Below, one piece after another: positions 1 to 7,142 of a stretch of DNA of 33,714 nucleotides (positions are counted from its first letter, which is position 1; each line of letters begins with the position of its first letter). The stretch lies in contig JASEJQ010000025.1 of the NCBI GenBank assembly GCA_030016635.1, positions 1 to 33,714 on the forward strand, read 5' to 3'. The translations under genes were made by a program, and so were the position numbers. The notes below the pieces were generated by a model. The model was not told the origin of the DNA, searched no databases, and was given only the letters and a program-made list of their open reading frames with translations. The stretch is from Thermoanaerobacteraceae bacterium (GTDB lineage Bacteria; Bacillota; Thermoanaerobacteria; Thermoanaerobacterales; UBA4877).

Positions 1-56
1 TTGCTACGCTTTGTATAGGCGGCGGCCAGGCCTGCGCAGTTGTTGTAGAAAGATAG
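1..56 (+). CDS. Thiolase (acetyl-CoA acetyltransferase), C-terminal fragment
   Basis: Only the last 17 codons and the stop (TAG at 54-56) are in the window; the gene enters from the left edge. The visible peptide ends CIGGGQACAVVVER, which matches the C-terminal thiolase signature in which the CxGG cysteine is the proton-transferring catalytic residue. Thiolases of this type condense two acetyl-CoA to acetoacetyl-CoA, the first step of clostridial butyrate formation. The downstream acyl-CoA dehydrogenase and Etf genes, which perform the last reductive step of that route, support the reading. The identification rests on a short segment, so degradative versus biosynthetic role cannot be decided. 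Confidence 0.8.
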   Translation, partial: ATLCIGGGQACAVVVER

Positions 57-69
57 TTTAATATTGACA

Positions 70-119
70 AATACCTGTAGGGCAGGCGATCCTTATGACG
101 GCTGACCACTGCAGGTATT
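70..119 (+). repeat. 50-nt structured intergenic element, copy 1
   Basis: This copy lies between the thiolase stop and the acyl-CoA dehydrogenase promoter. Its ends, AATACCTGT (70-78) and GCAGGTATT (111-119), pair as a 9-bp stem closed by one U-G wobble. It matches the copy at 3212-3261 at 44 of 50 positions by hand alignment. The 5' CCTGT can instead pair with the nearby GCAGG at 82-86 over a 3-nt loop, so two exclusive folds exist. This copy lacks a downstream T-run. Function unknown; it could be an RNA element, a processing site or a very small mobile repeat. Confidence 0.75.
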
Positions 120-138
120 CACATGCAGCCAATTTTAA

Positions 139-185
139 ATTTATATTAATAAGGTTGTATTTATTACAGCCTTATTAATATAAAT
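139..185 (+). promoter_or_regulatory. 21-bp near-perfect inverted repeat upstream of acd
   Basis: Arms 139-159 and 165-185 pair over 21 bp with a single G-U wobble and a 5-nt loop TTTAT at 160-164. The stem is mostly A/T with a GG/CC step near the loop. There is no T-run after it, so it is not a standard terminator. It sits in the 5' region of the acd-etfBA operon and overlaps possible promoter elements: TTGTAT at 155-160 with TATAAA at 179-184 (18-bp spacing), and TATAAT at 185-190. It could be an RNase III processing stem between thiolase and acd transcripts, a cruciform, or a regulator site. Confidence 0.6.
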
Positions 186-189
186 ATAA

Positions 190-207
190 TTGTTAATTAA
201 ATAACTA
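190..207 (+). promoter_or_regulatory. Candidate Rex operator upstream of acd
   Basis: The segment starts with a complete TTGTTAA half-site, followed after 4 nt by ATAACTA, which agrees with the Rex half-site TTAACAA at 5 of 7 positions. A second TAACAA lies at 206-211. Rex, an NADH/NAD+ sensor, is known to control bcd-etf and thl operons in clostridia. The site falls at or just after the predicted start of transcription, a position suited to repression. This is a pattern match only. Confidence 0.35.
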
Positions 208-226
208 ACAACAAGGAGGCATTAAA

Positions 227-1363
227 ATGGATTTCTCTTTTACCAAGCAACAGGAAATGGTGAGAAAGGTAGTAAGTGACTTTGCCAAAAATGAGGTAGC
301 TCCTGGATCTGCCGACAGGGATATCACTGAAGAGTTTCCGTGGGATATTGTTAAGAAAATGGCGGAGATGGACCTTATGGGGATACCGTATCCCAAGGAA
401 TACGGTGGTGCGGGAGGAGACTATATCAGCTATATAATTGCCGTAGAAGAAATATCTAAGGCCTGTGCATCAACAGGGGTTATTCTCTCTGCACATACAT
501 CTCTTGCATGTTACCCCCTATATCAATGGGGTACAGAGGAACAAAAAAAGAAATATCTCATGCCTCTTGCACAAGGGAGAAAATTGGGTGCTTTTGCGCT
601 TACCGAGCCCAATGCCGGCACGGATGCTGCTTCACAACAGACAATAGCCACTTTAGAAGATGACCATTATTTATTAAACGGCTCAAAGGTTTTTATAACC
701 AATGGAGGAAAAGCAGATGTGTATATTGTCTTTGCTATGACGGATAGGACAAAGGGGACTAAAGGAATAAGTGCTTTTATAGTTGAGAAAGATTTTGAGG
801 GTTTTTCTATTGGTAAAATAGAGAAGAAGATGGGTATACACGCTTCAAGCACAGCAGAGCTGGTATTTGAGGACTGCATAGTGCCAAAAGAAAATCTATT
901 GGGTAAAGAAGGCAGAGGTTTTTCAATAGCTATGGAGACACTGGATGGTGGAAGGATAGGGATTGCCGCTCAGGCACTGGGTATAGCTGAAGCCGCCCTT
1001 GATGAGGCTATTAAATACGCTAAAGAAAGGCAGCAGTTTGGCCGCCCTATCAGTAAATTCCAGGGCATTCAATGGTATATAGCCGATATGGCCACGAGAA
1101 TTCAGGCAGCAAAAATGCTTGTCTATAATGCTGCCTGGAAAAAACAGATAAATAAGCTCACCTCTTCTGATGCTGCAATGGCCAAACTCTTTGCATCGGA
1201 GACGGCGATGTATGTAACCACTAAGGCGGTACAGATATTTGGTGGATATGGATACATTAATGACTATCCAGTAGAAAGACTCATGAGGGATGCAAAAATC
1301 ACGGAAATATATGAAGGCACATCAGAGGTACAAAAAATGGTTATTTCTGGAAGTTTATTATAA
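227..1363 (+). CDS. bcd: Acyl-CoA dehydrogenase (butyryl-CoA dehydrogenase-like)
   Basis: The 378-residue protein is full length for short-chain acyl-CoA dehydrogenases, FAD enzymes that reduce crotonyl-CoA or oxidise butyryl-CoA. Visible signatures are [11 protein letters not shown] near residue 126, which contacts FAD and substrate, and the C-terminal [10 protein letters not shown], whose glutamate (about E363) is the usual catalytic base. The region [21 protein letters not shown] is the second family signature. The start is ATG 227 with AAGGAGG at 214-220. The gene is followed after about 20 nt by etfB and then etfA, the arrangement of clostridial Bcd-Etf complexes that couple crotonyl-CoA reduction to ferredoxin reduction by electron bifurcation. 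Substrate chain length is inferred from this context and the upstream thiolase; crt and hbd are not in the window. Confidence 0.9.
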   Translation: MDFSFTKQQEMVRKVVSDFAKNEVAPGSADRDITEEFPWDIVKKMAEMDLMGIPYPKEYGGAGGDYISYIIAVEEISKACASTGVILSAHTSLACYPLYQWGTEEQKKKYLMPLAQGRKLGAFALTEPNAGTDAASQQTIATLEDDHYLLNGSKVFITNGGKADVYIVFAMTDRTKGTKGISAFIVEKDFEGFSIGKIEKKMGIHASSTAELVFEDCIVPKENLLGKEGRGFSIAMETLDGGRIGIAAQALGIAEAALDEAIKYAKERQQFGRPISKFQGIQWYIADMATRIQAAKMLVYNAAWKKQINKLTSSDAAMAKLFASETAMYVTTKAVQIFGGYGYINDYPVERLMRDAKITEIYEGTSEVQKMVISGSLL

Positions 1364-1383
1364 GCTAAAGGGGGACGGTATAT

Positions 1384-2169
1384 ATGAACATTATTGTTTT
1401 AATAAAACAGGTTCCAGATACTAATGAGGTCAGGATTGACCCTGAAACTAAAACATTGATAAGACAAGGGGTACCGAGCATCGTTAATCCTGAGGATAAA
1501 AATGCTATAGAAGAGGCGTTAAGACTAAAGGAAACCGTAGGTGGAAAGGTGACAGTCGTTACAATGGGTCCTCCTCAGGCTGACGTTGCCCTCAGAGAAG
1601 CCATGGCCATGGGGGTAGATGAGTCCTATCTCCTCACTGATAGATTCTTTGCCGGTGCGGATACCTATGCCACAGCAAAGACCTTATCTACAGCTATAAG
1701 ACATCTATTTCCTGATTTTGATATAGTACTTTGTGGGAGGCAGGCTATAGACGGGGATACTGCACAGGTTGGACCTCAGACGGCTGAGCAACTTGGCATC
1801 CCACAGGTAACCTATGTGAGTAGGATAGAGGTTAATGATACAAGGTTGCTGGTTTCAAGGGTAATTGAGGACGGTTATGAAGTAATAGAGGTAGGCATGC
1901 CTGCACTGCTTACCATAGTAAAGGAAGCAAACAAGCCAAGATATCCATCCATAAAAAGAATATTTGAAGCATATAATGCCGAAGTGAGGAGCGTAGGTAT
2001 TAATGACCTGGGGCTCGATGGGAATGAAGTGGGACTTAAGGGTTCACCAACAAAGGTTGTTTCAACAGAGACACCGGATACACATAGGAGCGGAGAGGTA
2101 TTCTCTGGAAATCCTAAGGAGTGTGCGGATCTGTTGATTCAGAGATTAAAAATAAGGCATCTTATTTAG
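1384..2169 (+). CDS. etfB: Electron transfer flavoprotein beta subunit
   Basis: This 261-residue protein starts IIVLIKQVPDTNEVRID and carries the ETF-beta pattern MGPPQADVALREAMAMGVDE near residues 60-80. ETF-beta pairs with ETF-alpha and passes electrons to or from the acyl-CoA dehydrogenase. In clostridial bifurcating Etf complexes the beta subunit holds the bifurcating FAD and binds NADH. The start is ATG 1384 with GGGGGA just upstream. It sits 20 nt after acd and 12 nt before etfA in one operon. Whether this Etf bifurcates cannot be proved from sequence reading alone, but the position with Bcd favours it. Confidence 0.92.
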   Translation: MNIIVLIKQVPDTNEVRIDPETKTLIRQGVPSIVNPEDKNAIEEALRLKETVGGKVTVVTMGPPQADVALREAMAMGVDESYLLTDRFFAGADTYATAKTLSTAIRHLFPDFDIVLCGRQAIDGDTAQVGPQTAEQLGIPQVTYVSRIEVNDTRLLVSRVIEDGYEVIEVGMPALLTIVKEANKPRYPSIKRIFEAYNAEVRSVGINDLGLDGNEVGLKGSPTKVVSTETPDTHRSGEVFSGNPKECADLLIQRLKIRHLI

Positions 2170-2181
2170 GAGGAGTATAAC

Positions 2182-3189
2182 ATGGACAATAAAAATGTAT
2201 GGATATTTGCCGAGCAAAGAAATGACAAAATAATGAACGTGGCTTATGAAATACTTGGTGCAGCAAGAAGGTTAGCTGATAAAAGAAATTGTGAGGTATA
2301 TGCTGCACTCCTTGGTGACCATGTTGAGCATCTTGCGGAGGGTTTGATACAGCATGGCGCAGATAAGGTATGTGTAGTTGAAGATCCACTACTCAGGGTT
2401 TTTACCACCGATGCTTATACGGACGCTGTAGAAGCTATTATAAAGAACTTTAAACCAGAGATATTTTTATATGGTGCGACAACCATAGGCAGAGACTTGG
2501 CACCCAGGGTAGCATCCAGGGTTCACACTGGTCTTACAGCAGACTGCACAGGTCTGGATATAGATGAGGATGGCTTGCTTTTACAGATAAGACCGGCCTT
2601 TGGAGGTAACCTTATGGCTACCATAAAATGTCCAGAAAAGAGGCCTCAAATGGCTACAGTTAGACCCGGTGTTATGGAAAAGTTGCCTGAAGATGCAAGT
2701 CGGAGTGGAGATGTAATCAGGTTTAATGTGGAGCTTGATGAAAATAATATCAGGACTAAAATTCTTCAGATTGTAAAAGAGGCAAAACGTACCGTGAACC
2801 TGGAAGAGGCAAAAATAATTGTTTCAGGTGGACGTGGACTAAAAACGCCGGAAGGTTTTAAACTAATAAAAGAATTAGCTGATGCCCTTGGAGGGGTTGT
2901 AGGTGCTTCCCGTGCTGCTGTGGACTCGGGTTGGATAAGCAGCGACCATCAGGTAGGTCAGACTGGCAAGACAGTAAAGCCGGAACTCTATATAGCATGC
3001 GGTATAAGCGGCGCCATACAGCACCTGGCAGGGATGAGCGGCTCTCGGACAATTGTGGCTATAAATATGGACCCTAATGCACCCATATTTAAGGTGGCTG
3101 ACTACGGCATTGTAGGTGACCTCTACAAGGTAATACCAATGATAATTGATGAAATAAAAAATGCAAAGGATGCATCATCAGTATTATAG
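2182..3189 (+). CDS. etfA: Electron transfer flavoprotein alpha subunit
   Basis: The 335-residue protein has the two-part ETF-alpha plan: an N-terminal nucleotide-fold domain beginning NVWIFAEQRNDKI and a C-terminal FAD domain. The FAD signature is clear in the last third: GQTGKTVKPELYIACGISG followed by GAIQH and INMDPNAPIFKVADYGIVGD. The protein carries one FAD that shuttles electrons between EtfB and the dehydrogenase. The start is ATG 2182 with AGGAGG at 2168-2173. It ends the acd-etfBA operon and is followed by a hairpin and T-run at 3210-3272. No sign of truncation. Confidence 0.93.
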   Translation: MDNKNVWIFAEQRNDKIMNVAYEILGAARRLADKRNCEVYAALLGDHVEHLAEGLIQHGADKVCVVEDPLLRVFTTDAYTDAVEAIIKNFKPEIFLYGATTIGRDLAPRVASRVHTGLTADCTGLDIDEDGLLLQIRPAFGGNLMATIKCPEKRPQMATVRPGVMEKLPEDASRSGDVIRFNVELDENNIRTKILQIVKEAKRTVNLEEAKIIVSGGRGLKTPEGFKLIKELADALGGVVGASRAAVDSGWISSDHQVGQTGKTVKPELYIACGISGAIQHLAGMSGSRTIVAINMDPNAPIFKVADYGIVGDLYKVIPMIIDEIKNAKDASSVL

Positions 3190-3209
3190 ATTTAAAAATT
3201 TTAATTTGC

Positions 3210-3272
3210 AAAATACCTGCAAAGCAGGCGATCTTTATGACGGCTGACTTCTGCAGGTATTTTTTATTTTTA
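3210..3272 (+). terminator. Intrinsic terminator of the acd-etfBA operon, built from the 50-nt element
   Basis: The outer stem extends to 11 bp (3210-3220 with 3253-3263) and is followed by a T-rich tract, TTTTATTTTT. The long internal loop is unusual for a simple terminator, and the alternative pairing of CCTGC with the proximal GCAGG would dismantle the stem. Confidence 0.6.
3212..3261 (+). repeat. 50-nt structured intergenic element, copy 2
   Basis: This is the second copy of the element at 70-119, 44 of 50 identical. The closing stem here is AATACCTGC against GCAGGTATT with a full C-G pair where copy 1 has U-G, so pairing is kept despite substitution. The 5' CCTGC can alternatively pair with GCAGG at 3224-3228 over the loop AAA. 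The conserved interior includes GCAGGCGATC and TATGACGGCTGAC. The element follows etfA. Confidence 0.75.
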
Positions 3273-3323
3273 CCTGTAGTGATATACTATTATACGTTAG
3301 TGCTTAAGATATGAGGTGAAGTC

Positions 3324-3462
3324 ATGAGTGAAAATACATACAGCAATAGATGGCACATAAGCTTTCATATATGCCATCAGGATGGCATATGTTAAAGGTT
3401 CCTTGCTTGGTATAGTAGTAGTCTGTGCGATTGTATCCTCATTTAAGGAGAAAAATACCTGA
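3324..3462 (+). pseudogene. Possible broken small membrane-protein gene
   Basis: Two short reading frames overlap here. The first starts at ATG 3324 after GAGGTG (3313-3318) and stops at 3395 after 23 codons. The second, in the next frame, starts at ATG 3382 and runs 26 codons to TGA 3460-3462; it contains a hydrophobic stretch, SLLGIVVVCAIVSSF, followed by a charged end. One inserted or deleted base would join them into a single peptide with a well-placed ribosome site and a membrane segment, loosely like YtxH-type small proteins. The family is not recognised and both pieces could be chance frames. Confidence 0.2.
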
Positions 3463-3471
3463 TTTATGTGG

Positions 3472-3501
3472 TTGTATGATTGAATATAAATTATATATAA
3501 T
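3472..3501 (+). promoter_or_regulatory. Promoter of the lemA operon
   Basis: TTGTAT at 3472-3477 and TATAAT at 3496-3501 are separated by 18 bp, and AGGAGGT (3511-3517) follows. The rest of the 3190-3523 gap holds the structured element, its T-run and the doubtful small frames. Confidence 0.55.
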
Positions 3502-3523
3502 AGAAGTGAGAGGAGGTATAAGG

Positions 3524-4102
3524 GTGAAAAAATCACTAATTGTCCTTATTGTTGTGGTTGTAATAGTTGTAGGACTTGTAGGATATGTCTTTGGCATGTA
3601 TAACAGCCTTGTAACGGCAGAGGAGAATGTAAACAGCATGTGGAGCCAGGTAGATAACCAGCTGCAGAGGCGTGCTGATTTAATACCAAACCTGGTGGAG
3701 ACAGTGAAGGGCTATGCAGCCCATGAACAGGCTGTGTTTGACAGTGTAAACCAGGCCAGAGAAAAGCTTCTTTCTGCAGGCAGTGTGGCTGATGCTGCGC
3801 AGGCCAACCAGGAATTGACCGGAGCATTGGGAAGGCTCCTTGCTATATCTGAGGCTTATCCTGAATTAAAAGCAGACGCTAACTTCAGGGCACTGCAGGA
3901 TGAGCTTGCCGGTACTGAAAACAGGATAGCTGTGGCCAGGATGGACTATAACAATGCAGTTAAGGCATATAATACGAGGATAAGGCGTTTCCCAACCTCA
4001 ATCATAGCCGGTATGTTTGGGTTTGAACAGAAGCAATACTTCCAGGCAGAAGAAGGTGCAAGAGAGGTACCACAGGTTGACTTTTCCGGGAGTGGTAAAT
4101 GA
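3524..4102 (+). CDS. lemA: LemA family protein
   Basis: The GTG at 3524, preceded by GGAGGT at 3512-3517, gives a 192-residue protein. An upstream extension is open but has no ribosome site. Residues 1 to about 27 form one hydrophobic membrane anchor (KKSLIVLIVVVVIVV). The LemA core follows: WSQVDNQLQRRADLIPNLVE, then VKGYAAHEQAVFDSV and a helical tail ending in NTRIRRFPTSIIAG and FGFEQKQYFQ, all typical of the family. LemA proteins are membrane-anchored helical-bundle proteins of unclear role. The stop overlaps the next gene, a TPM-domain protein, and lemA plus TPM is a common bacterial pair, so the two probably act together at the cell surface. Confidence 0.93.
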   Translation: MKKSLIVLIVVVVIVVGLVGYVFGMYNSLVTAEENVNSMWSQVDNQLQRRADLIPNLVETVKGYAAHEQAVFDSVNQAREKLLSAGSVADAAQANQELTGALGRLLAISEAYPELKADANFRALQDELAGTENRIAVARMDYNNAVKAYNTRIRRFPTSIIAGMFGFEQKQYFQAEEGAREVPQVDFSGSGK

Positions 4103-4884
4103 TGAAAAATAAACTGCCCCCATTAATATTAACGTGTTTTTTGCTGTTTCCTGTATTTGTCTTTGCCGCGCCACCAATACCCCAAAAGCCTGACACCATA
4201 AGCTATGTATATGATTATGCAAATATCATCGGTGACGCAGATGAGGCCGAAATGCGCTCATTGGGTAAGAATATCGACGATGAGAGTGGTGCCCAGATAG
4301 TGGTAGTAACAGTAGATGATATGGGAGGCTATCCCATAGAAGACTATGCCTTAGAACTTTTCAGAGAATGGGGTATAGGAGATAAAGAAAAGAATAACGG
4401 TGTTTTACTGATTGTAAATAAGAAGAACCTTATGGAGAATACCAGCGGCAGGGTCAGGATAGAGGTTGGCTATGGCTTGGAAGGGGCTATACCTGACTCT
4501 GTGGCAGGAAGGATACTGGATGAGTATGTACTGCCGCCATGGGAAAATGGCGATTATTCAGAAGGTATATTGAATGGTTATATGGCAATAGCCAAAAGGG
4601 TTGCTGATGAATACGGACTGGATATAGAAGCACTTCGCTCCGTGCCCAGTGTTACGGTTTCTGAAGAGGAAAATGACAGCGATATTGGTGAAATAATATT
4701 GATACTGGTATTGATTTTCTTTATCTTCCCGTTTATAGGCGGAAGAGGCCGCAGAGCCATAAGAAGGAGCATCTGGTGGGGCGGATTCGGACCAGGCCCT
4801 GGTGGCTTTGGTGGTGGCGGCTTCGGTGGTGGTGGAGGAGGCTTCGGTGGAGGTTCATCCGGCGGCGGTGGAGCCAGCAGATAA
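4099..4884 (+). CDS. TPM-domain (YgcG-like) exported membrane protein
   Basis: The start at ATG 4099 overlaps the lemA stop by 4 nt, which implies translational coupling. Residues 1 to about 24 look like a signal peptide ending VFVFA-APP. A TPM domain follows, with YVYDYANIIGDADEAEM and GAQIVVVTVDDMGGYPIEDYA, then RIEVGYGLEGAIPDS. A hydrophobic segment (EIILILVLIFFIFPFIGG) and a glycine-rich tail with GGFGGGG repeats close the 261-residue protein. TPM domains occur in thylakoid TLP18.3 (acid phosphatase, photosystem repair) and in bacterial YgcG proteins of unknown role. The tail is low-complexity. Function beyond the envelope location is unknown. Confidence 0.9.
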   Translation: MMKNKLPPLILTCFLLFPVFVFAAPPIPQKPDTISYVYDYANIIGDADEAEMRSLGKNIDDESGAQIVVVTVDDMGGYPIEDYALELFREWGIGDKEKNNGVLLIVNKKNLMENTSGRVRIEVGYGLEGAIPDSVAGRILDEYVLPPWENGDYSEGILNGYMAIAKRVADEYGLDIEALRSVPSVTVSEEENDSDIGEIILILVLIFFIFPFIGGRGRRAIRRSIWWGGFGPGPGGFGGGGFGGGGGGFGGGSSGGGGASR

Positions 4885-4888
4885 AAAG

Positions 4889-4913
4889 AGCGGTCCGATT
4901 TGGACCGCTTTTT
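4889..4913. terminator. Bidirectional terminator between the TPM gene and sdpI
   Basis: AGCGGTCC (4889-4896) and GGACCGCT (4902-4909) form a perfect 8-bp stem with loop GATTT, followed by TTTT. On the minus strand the A-tract before the stem becomes a T-run, so it can also stop the convergent sdpI transcript, whose stop codon abuts it. Confidence 0.88.
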
Positions 4914-5569
4914 CATCGAGCTATCTTATTTTTATATAGAATATATGAATATATTGCGGTTATAAGTGAAACAAGAAGGATACCTGCCACTTCAAAGAGC
5001 GCAGCAAATCTACTATCTACTAAAATAATGGGGAATCCCAGGACACCTACAATCACAAAGAGCCATCCACCGAGCCTGTGGGTCTTTCTCCATACCTCAT
5101 CATCTGATATAGTCCATGGATTCTTTATTCCAACAAAGAAATTAGGTTTTATCTTGGTAAGCACATTGCCAAGAATTATAAATAATAGGGATAAACCTAT
5201 GCTCATAAAGACAGTTATATTGACATTGTAGCCCATGGCGGCCAGCAGGATGATTACATGTAAGGAGGTCATAAAGGCAAATATGGCTACAATGATGGTC
5301 TCATAAGCCCCTTCGAACTTCTTGTAGTTTTCTTTATGGGGGTCTATATGGGGTAGATATATAAACATAGGGTAAAATACTAAAAGCATAATGGGTATCA
5401 TAAATCCACCTTGAAGCTTGCTTGAGTAGCTGTCTATCTCACCCTGGAAATTCCAGTGTGTGGGTATTTTATCCGGTAGATTGGGATAAAGTACTATGGT
5501 AAGTATAAAGCATATGGCAACTAATCCCAGCAATATCCAGTTATTCTTTTTTGTCTTCAATTTTACCAT
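4913..5569 (-). CDS. sdpI: SdpI-family / DUF1648 membrane protein (immunity-like)
   Basis: The 218-residue protein is almost entirely hydrophobic, with about six membrane segments. The N-terminal part matches DUF1648: a first helix, then the outside motif LPDKIPTHWNFQGEIDSYSS. The C-terminal part has the SdpI-family pattern GIKNPWTISDDEVWRKTHR followed by two helices. In Bacillus subtilis SdpI protects against the SdpC cannibalism toxin and controls its repressor SdpR at the membrane. Here the gene is preceded by an ArsR-type repressor with a 29-nt overlap, the sdpRI arrangement, but no sdpABC toxin genes are visible. It may be an orphan immunity pair or have an unrelated envelope-sensing role. 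ATG 5569 (minus) is preceded by AGGAAAGG. Confidence 0.85.
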   Translation of the reverse strand: MVKLKTKKNNWILLGLVAICFILTIVLYPNLPDKIPTHWNFQGEIDSYSSKLQGGFMIPIMLLVFYPMFIYLPHIDPHKENYKKFEGAYETIIVAIFAFMTSLHVIILLAAMGYNVNITVFMSIGLSLLFIILGNVLTKIKPNFFVGIKNPWTISDDEVWRKTHRLGGWLFVIVGVLGFPIILVDSRFAALFEVAGILLVSLITAIYSYILYKNKIAR

Positions 5570-5837
5570 CCTTTCCTGATTGAAAAAAATTTAACATAAT
5601 GGAAATTATTTCCTCCAGTACTGTAGTATTCAATGAGTAATAGATATTCTGTCCTCTCCTCTCATCCAGTATAAGGTCTGCCTGTTTTAAGATGTTCAGG
5701 TGATGAGAGATACTGGGCTTTGTGATATCAAACATCTCTGCTATTTCTCCCGCAGTCATATCCTTATACCGTAACATATCCAGTATTTTTCTCCTGGTGG
5801 GATCAGACAAGGCCTTAAAGATTTCATTTACCTTCAT
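5541..5837 (-). CDS. ArsR-family repressor (SdpR-like)
   Basis: The 98-residue protein is the size of an ArsR/SmtB winged-helix regulator. It begins NEIFKALSDPTRRKILDML, and the recognition helix region reads TAGEIAEMFDITKPSISHHL; the wing contains DERRGQNIYYSLN. No metal-binding CxC motif is present, in keeping with SdpR-type members that are not metal sensors. The gene starts at ATG 5837 (minus) after GAGGTGG, and its end overlaps sdpI by 29 nt. An inverted repeat covers its predicted transcription start, so autorepression is likely. By analogy with B. subtilis, SdpI would sequester this repressor when a signal arrives. Confidence 0.87.
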   Translation of the reverse strand: MKVNEIFKALSDPTRRKILDMLRYKDMTAGEIAEMFDITKPSISHHLNILKQADLILDERRGQNIYYSLNTTVLEEIISIMLNFFQSGKDGKIEDKKE

Positions 5838-5852
5838 TTGACCACCTCTTAG

Positions 5853-5905
5853 ATATTTAGAAAAACATCTAAATATATTATGTGAAACTATATTAAAAAA
5901 GTAAA
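5853..5905 (-). promoter_or_regulatory. sdpR-like promoter and palindromic operator
   Basis: On the minus strand, TTTACT (5905-5900) and CATAAT (5882-5877) are 17 bp apart. Directly downstream, a perfect inverted repeat ATATTTAGA / TCTAAATAT (arms 5853-5861 and 5868-5876, 6-nt gap) covers the expected transcription start, a position suited to repression by the ArsR protein encoded next. Confidence 0.65.
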
Positions 5906-5946
5906 TAGGTAATTGTTTGTAAACGTTTTTTAATTATATATAATAC

Positions 5947-5975
5947 TTGATAATTTATTCATAAAGTTTTATGAT
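5947..5975 (+). promoter_or_regulatory. Promoter of the aminotransferase-serA operon
   Basis: TTGATA at 5947-5952 and TATGAT at 5970-5975 have ideal 17-bp spacing. A second TATAAT lies at 5980-5985 without a good -35 partner. Confidence 0.55.
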
Positions 5976-6002
5976 AATGTATAATAGCAGGGAGGTATGA
6001 AG

Positions 6003-7142
6003 ATGGGGGAGAAGATACTTTTGACACCCGGTCCTACGATGTTGCCGGATAGAGTAAGGAGGGCTATGGAAAGCCAGCCTGCGTTTCACCGTTCAGATGA
6101 GTTTTATAAGATATTTTCAGGATTTAATGAGAATTTAAAGAGGATATTTAAAACCAACCAGCCTGTTATGACCCTTACATCATCGGGTACAGGAGGATTG
6201 GAAGCTCTGGTTTCCAATGTATTTTCACGAGGGGATAAGGCCCTTGGGATCACAGTTGGAGAATTTGGAGATAGGTTTATTGAGATAGCTAAGTCATACG
6301 GGGTAGAAGTGGATGAATTGAGGTATGAATGGGGGACGGCGGCCAGGCCTGATGATATTGAGGGAAAGTTGAGAAGTAATAGTTATAAGGCCATACTGAT
6401 TACACATAATGAGACCTCAACGGGTGTGGTGAATGATATTAAAACCATTGCAGAGATATGCCATAGATATAATGCGCTTATACTAGTCGATGCTGTAAGC
6501 TCACTGGGTGGGCTGGAACTGGATATGGATGGCTGGGGGCTGGATGGGGTAGTAACCTGTTCGCAGAAATGCCTTATGGGCCCACCCGGCCTGGCCTTTG
6601 TAGCTCTATCTGATAGGGCATGGGAAGCAACAAAAAAGTCTGACCTGCCACACTTTTATTTTGACCTGAATAAGGCCAAAAAAGGAGTTGAAAAAATAAA
6701 TCCTGATACACCATACACACCCGCTGTAAGCACTATCATGGCTGTTTCCGAAGGATTGAATATGCTGGATGAAAGGTTGGATGTGGTATATAACAGGCAA
6801 ATGATAATAGGAAATGCAGTAAGAAAGGCCGTTGACACCCTTGGCCTAAGGATTTTTGCCCGGGAAAATTATTCTGACTGCATTACAGGTATTTACCTTC
6901 CTGATGGCATCTCATCTAAAGATATAATTGGCTATATGTACAAAGAAGGGGTTGTGATAGCCTCAGGTCAGGGCAGATATAAAGAAAATGTAATAAGGCT
7001 GGGTCATATGGGCTACTGTACAAAAAGGATGCTTATCAAATGTTTTGATGCTTTAGAGGATGCTCTTACTGCCTTGGGATTCAAACTGGAGGCTGGTTTA
7101 TCTATAGAAACTCTGGATAAGGAATTGGGGGAGTTAAATTGA
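6003..7142 (+). CDS. Class V PLP-dependent aminotransferase (serine/alanine-glyoxylate type)
   Basis: I place the start at ATG 6003 because GGGAGG (5990-5995) is 7 nt upstream; ATG 5997 is too close. The 379-residue protein is full length for the family. The N-terminus LLTPGPTMLPDRV is characteristic. Aspartate 163 in LVDAVSS would bind the PLP ring nitrogen, and lysine 189 in CSQKCLMGPPG would form the Schiff base. The C-terminus has RLGHMGYC. Family members use serine, alanine, pyruvate or glyoxylate. serA follows with a 4-nt overlap, as in Thermotoga, so a role with 3-phosphohydroxypyruvate or hydroxypyruvate in serine metabolism is likely; the substrate is inferred. Confidence 0.87.
   Translation: MGEKILLTPGPTMLPDRVRRAMESQPAFHRSDEFYKIFSGFNENLKRIFKTNQPVMTLTSSGTGGLEALVSNVFSRGDKALGITVGEFGDRFIEIAKSYGVEVDELRYEWGTAARPDDIEGKLRSNSYKAILITHNETSTGVVNDIKTIAEICHRYNALILVDAVSSLGGLELDMDGWGLDGVVTCSQKCLMGPPGLAFVALSDRAWEATKKSDLPHFYFDLNKAKKGVEKINPDTPYTPAVSTIMAVSEGLNMLDERLDVVYNRQMIIGNAVRKAVDTLGLRIFARENYSDCITGIYLPDGISSKDIIGYMYKEGVVIASGQGRYKENVIRLGHMGYCTKRMLIKCFDALEDALTALGFKLEAGLSIETLDKELGELN

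Noticed and set aside
64-99. TTGACA at 64-69 as a promoter -35
   Set aside because: The nearest -10-like sequence, TATGAC at 94-99, is 24 bp away, and the region is occupied by the structured element.
4578-4916. Proline-rich frame on the minus strand opposite the TPM gene
   Set aside because: It is the complement of the glycine-rich tail, has no ribosome site, and the sense gene explains the sequence.
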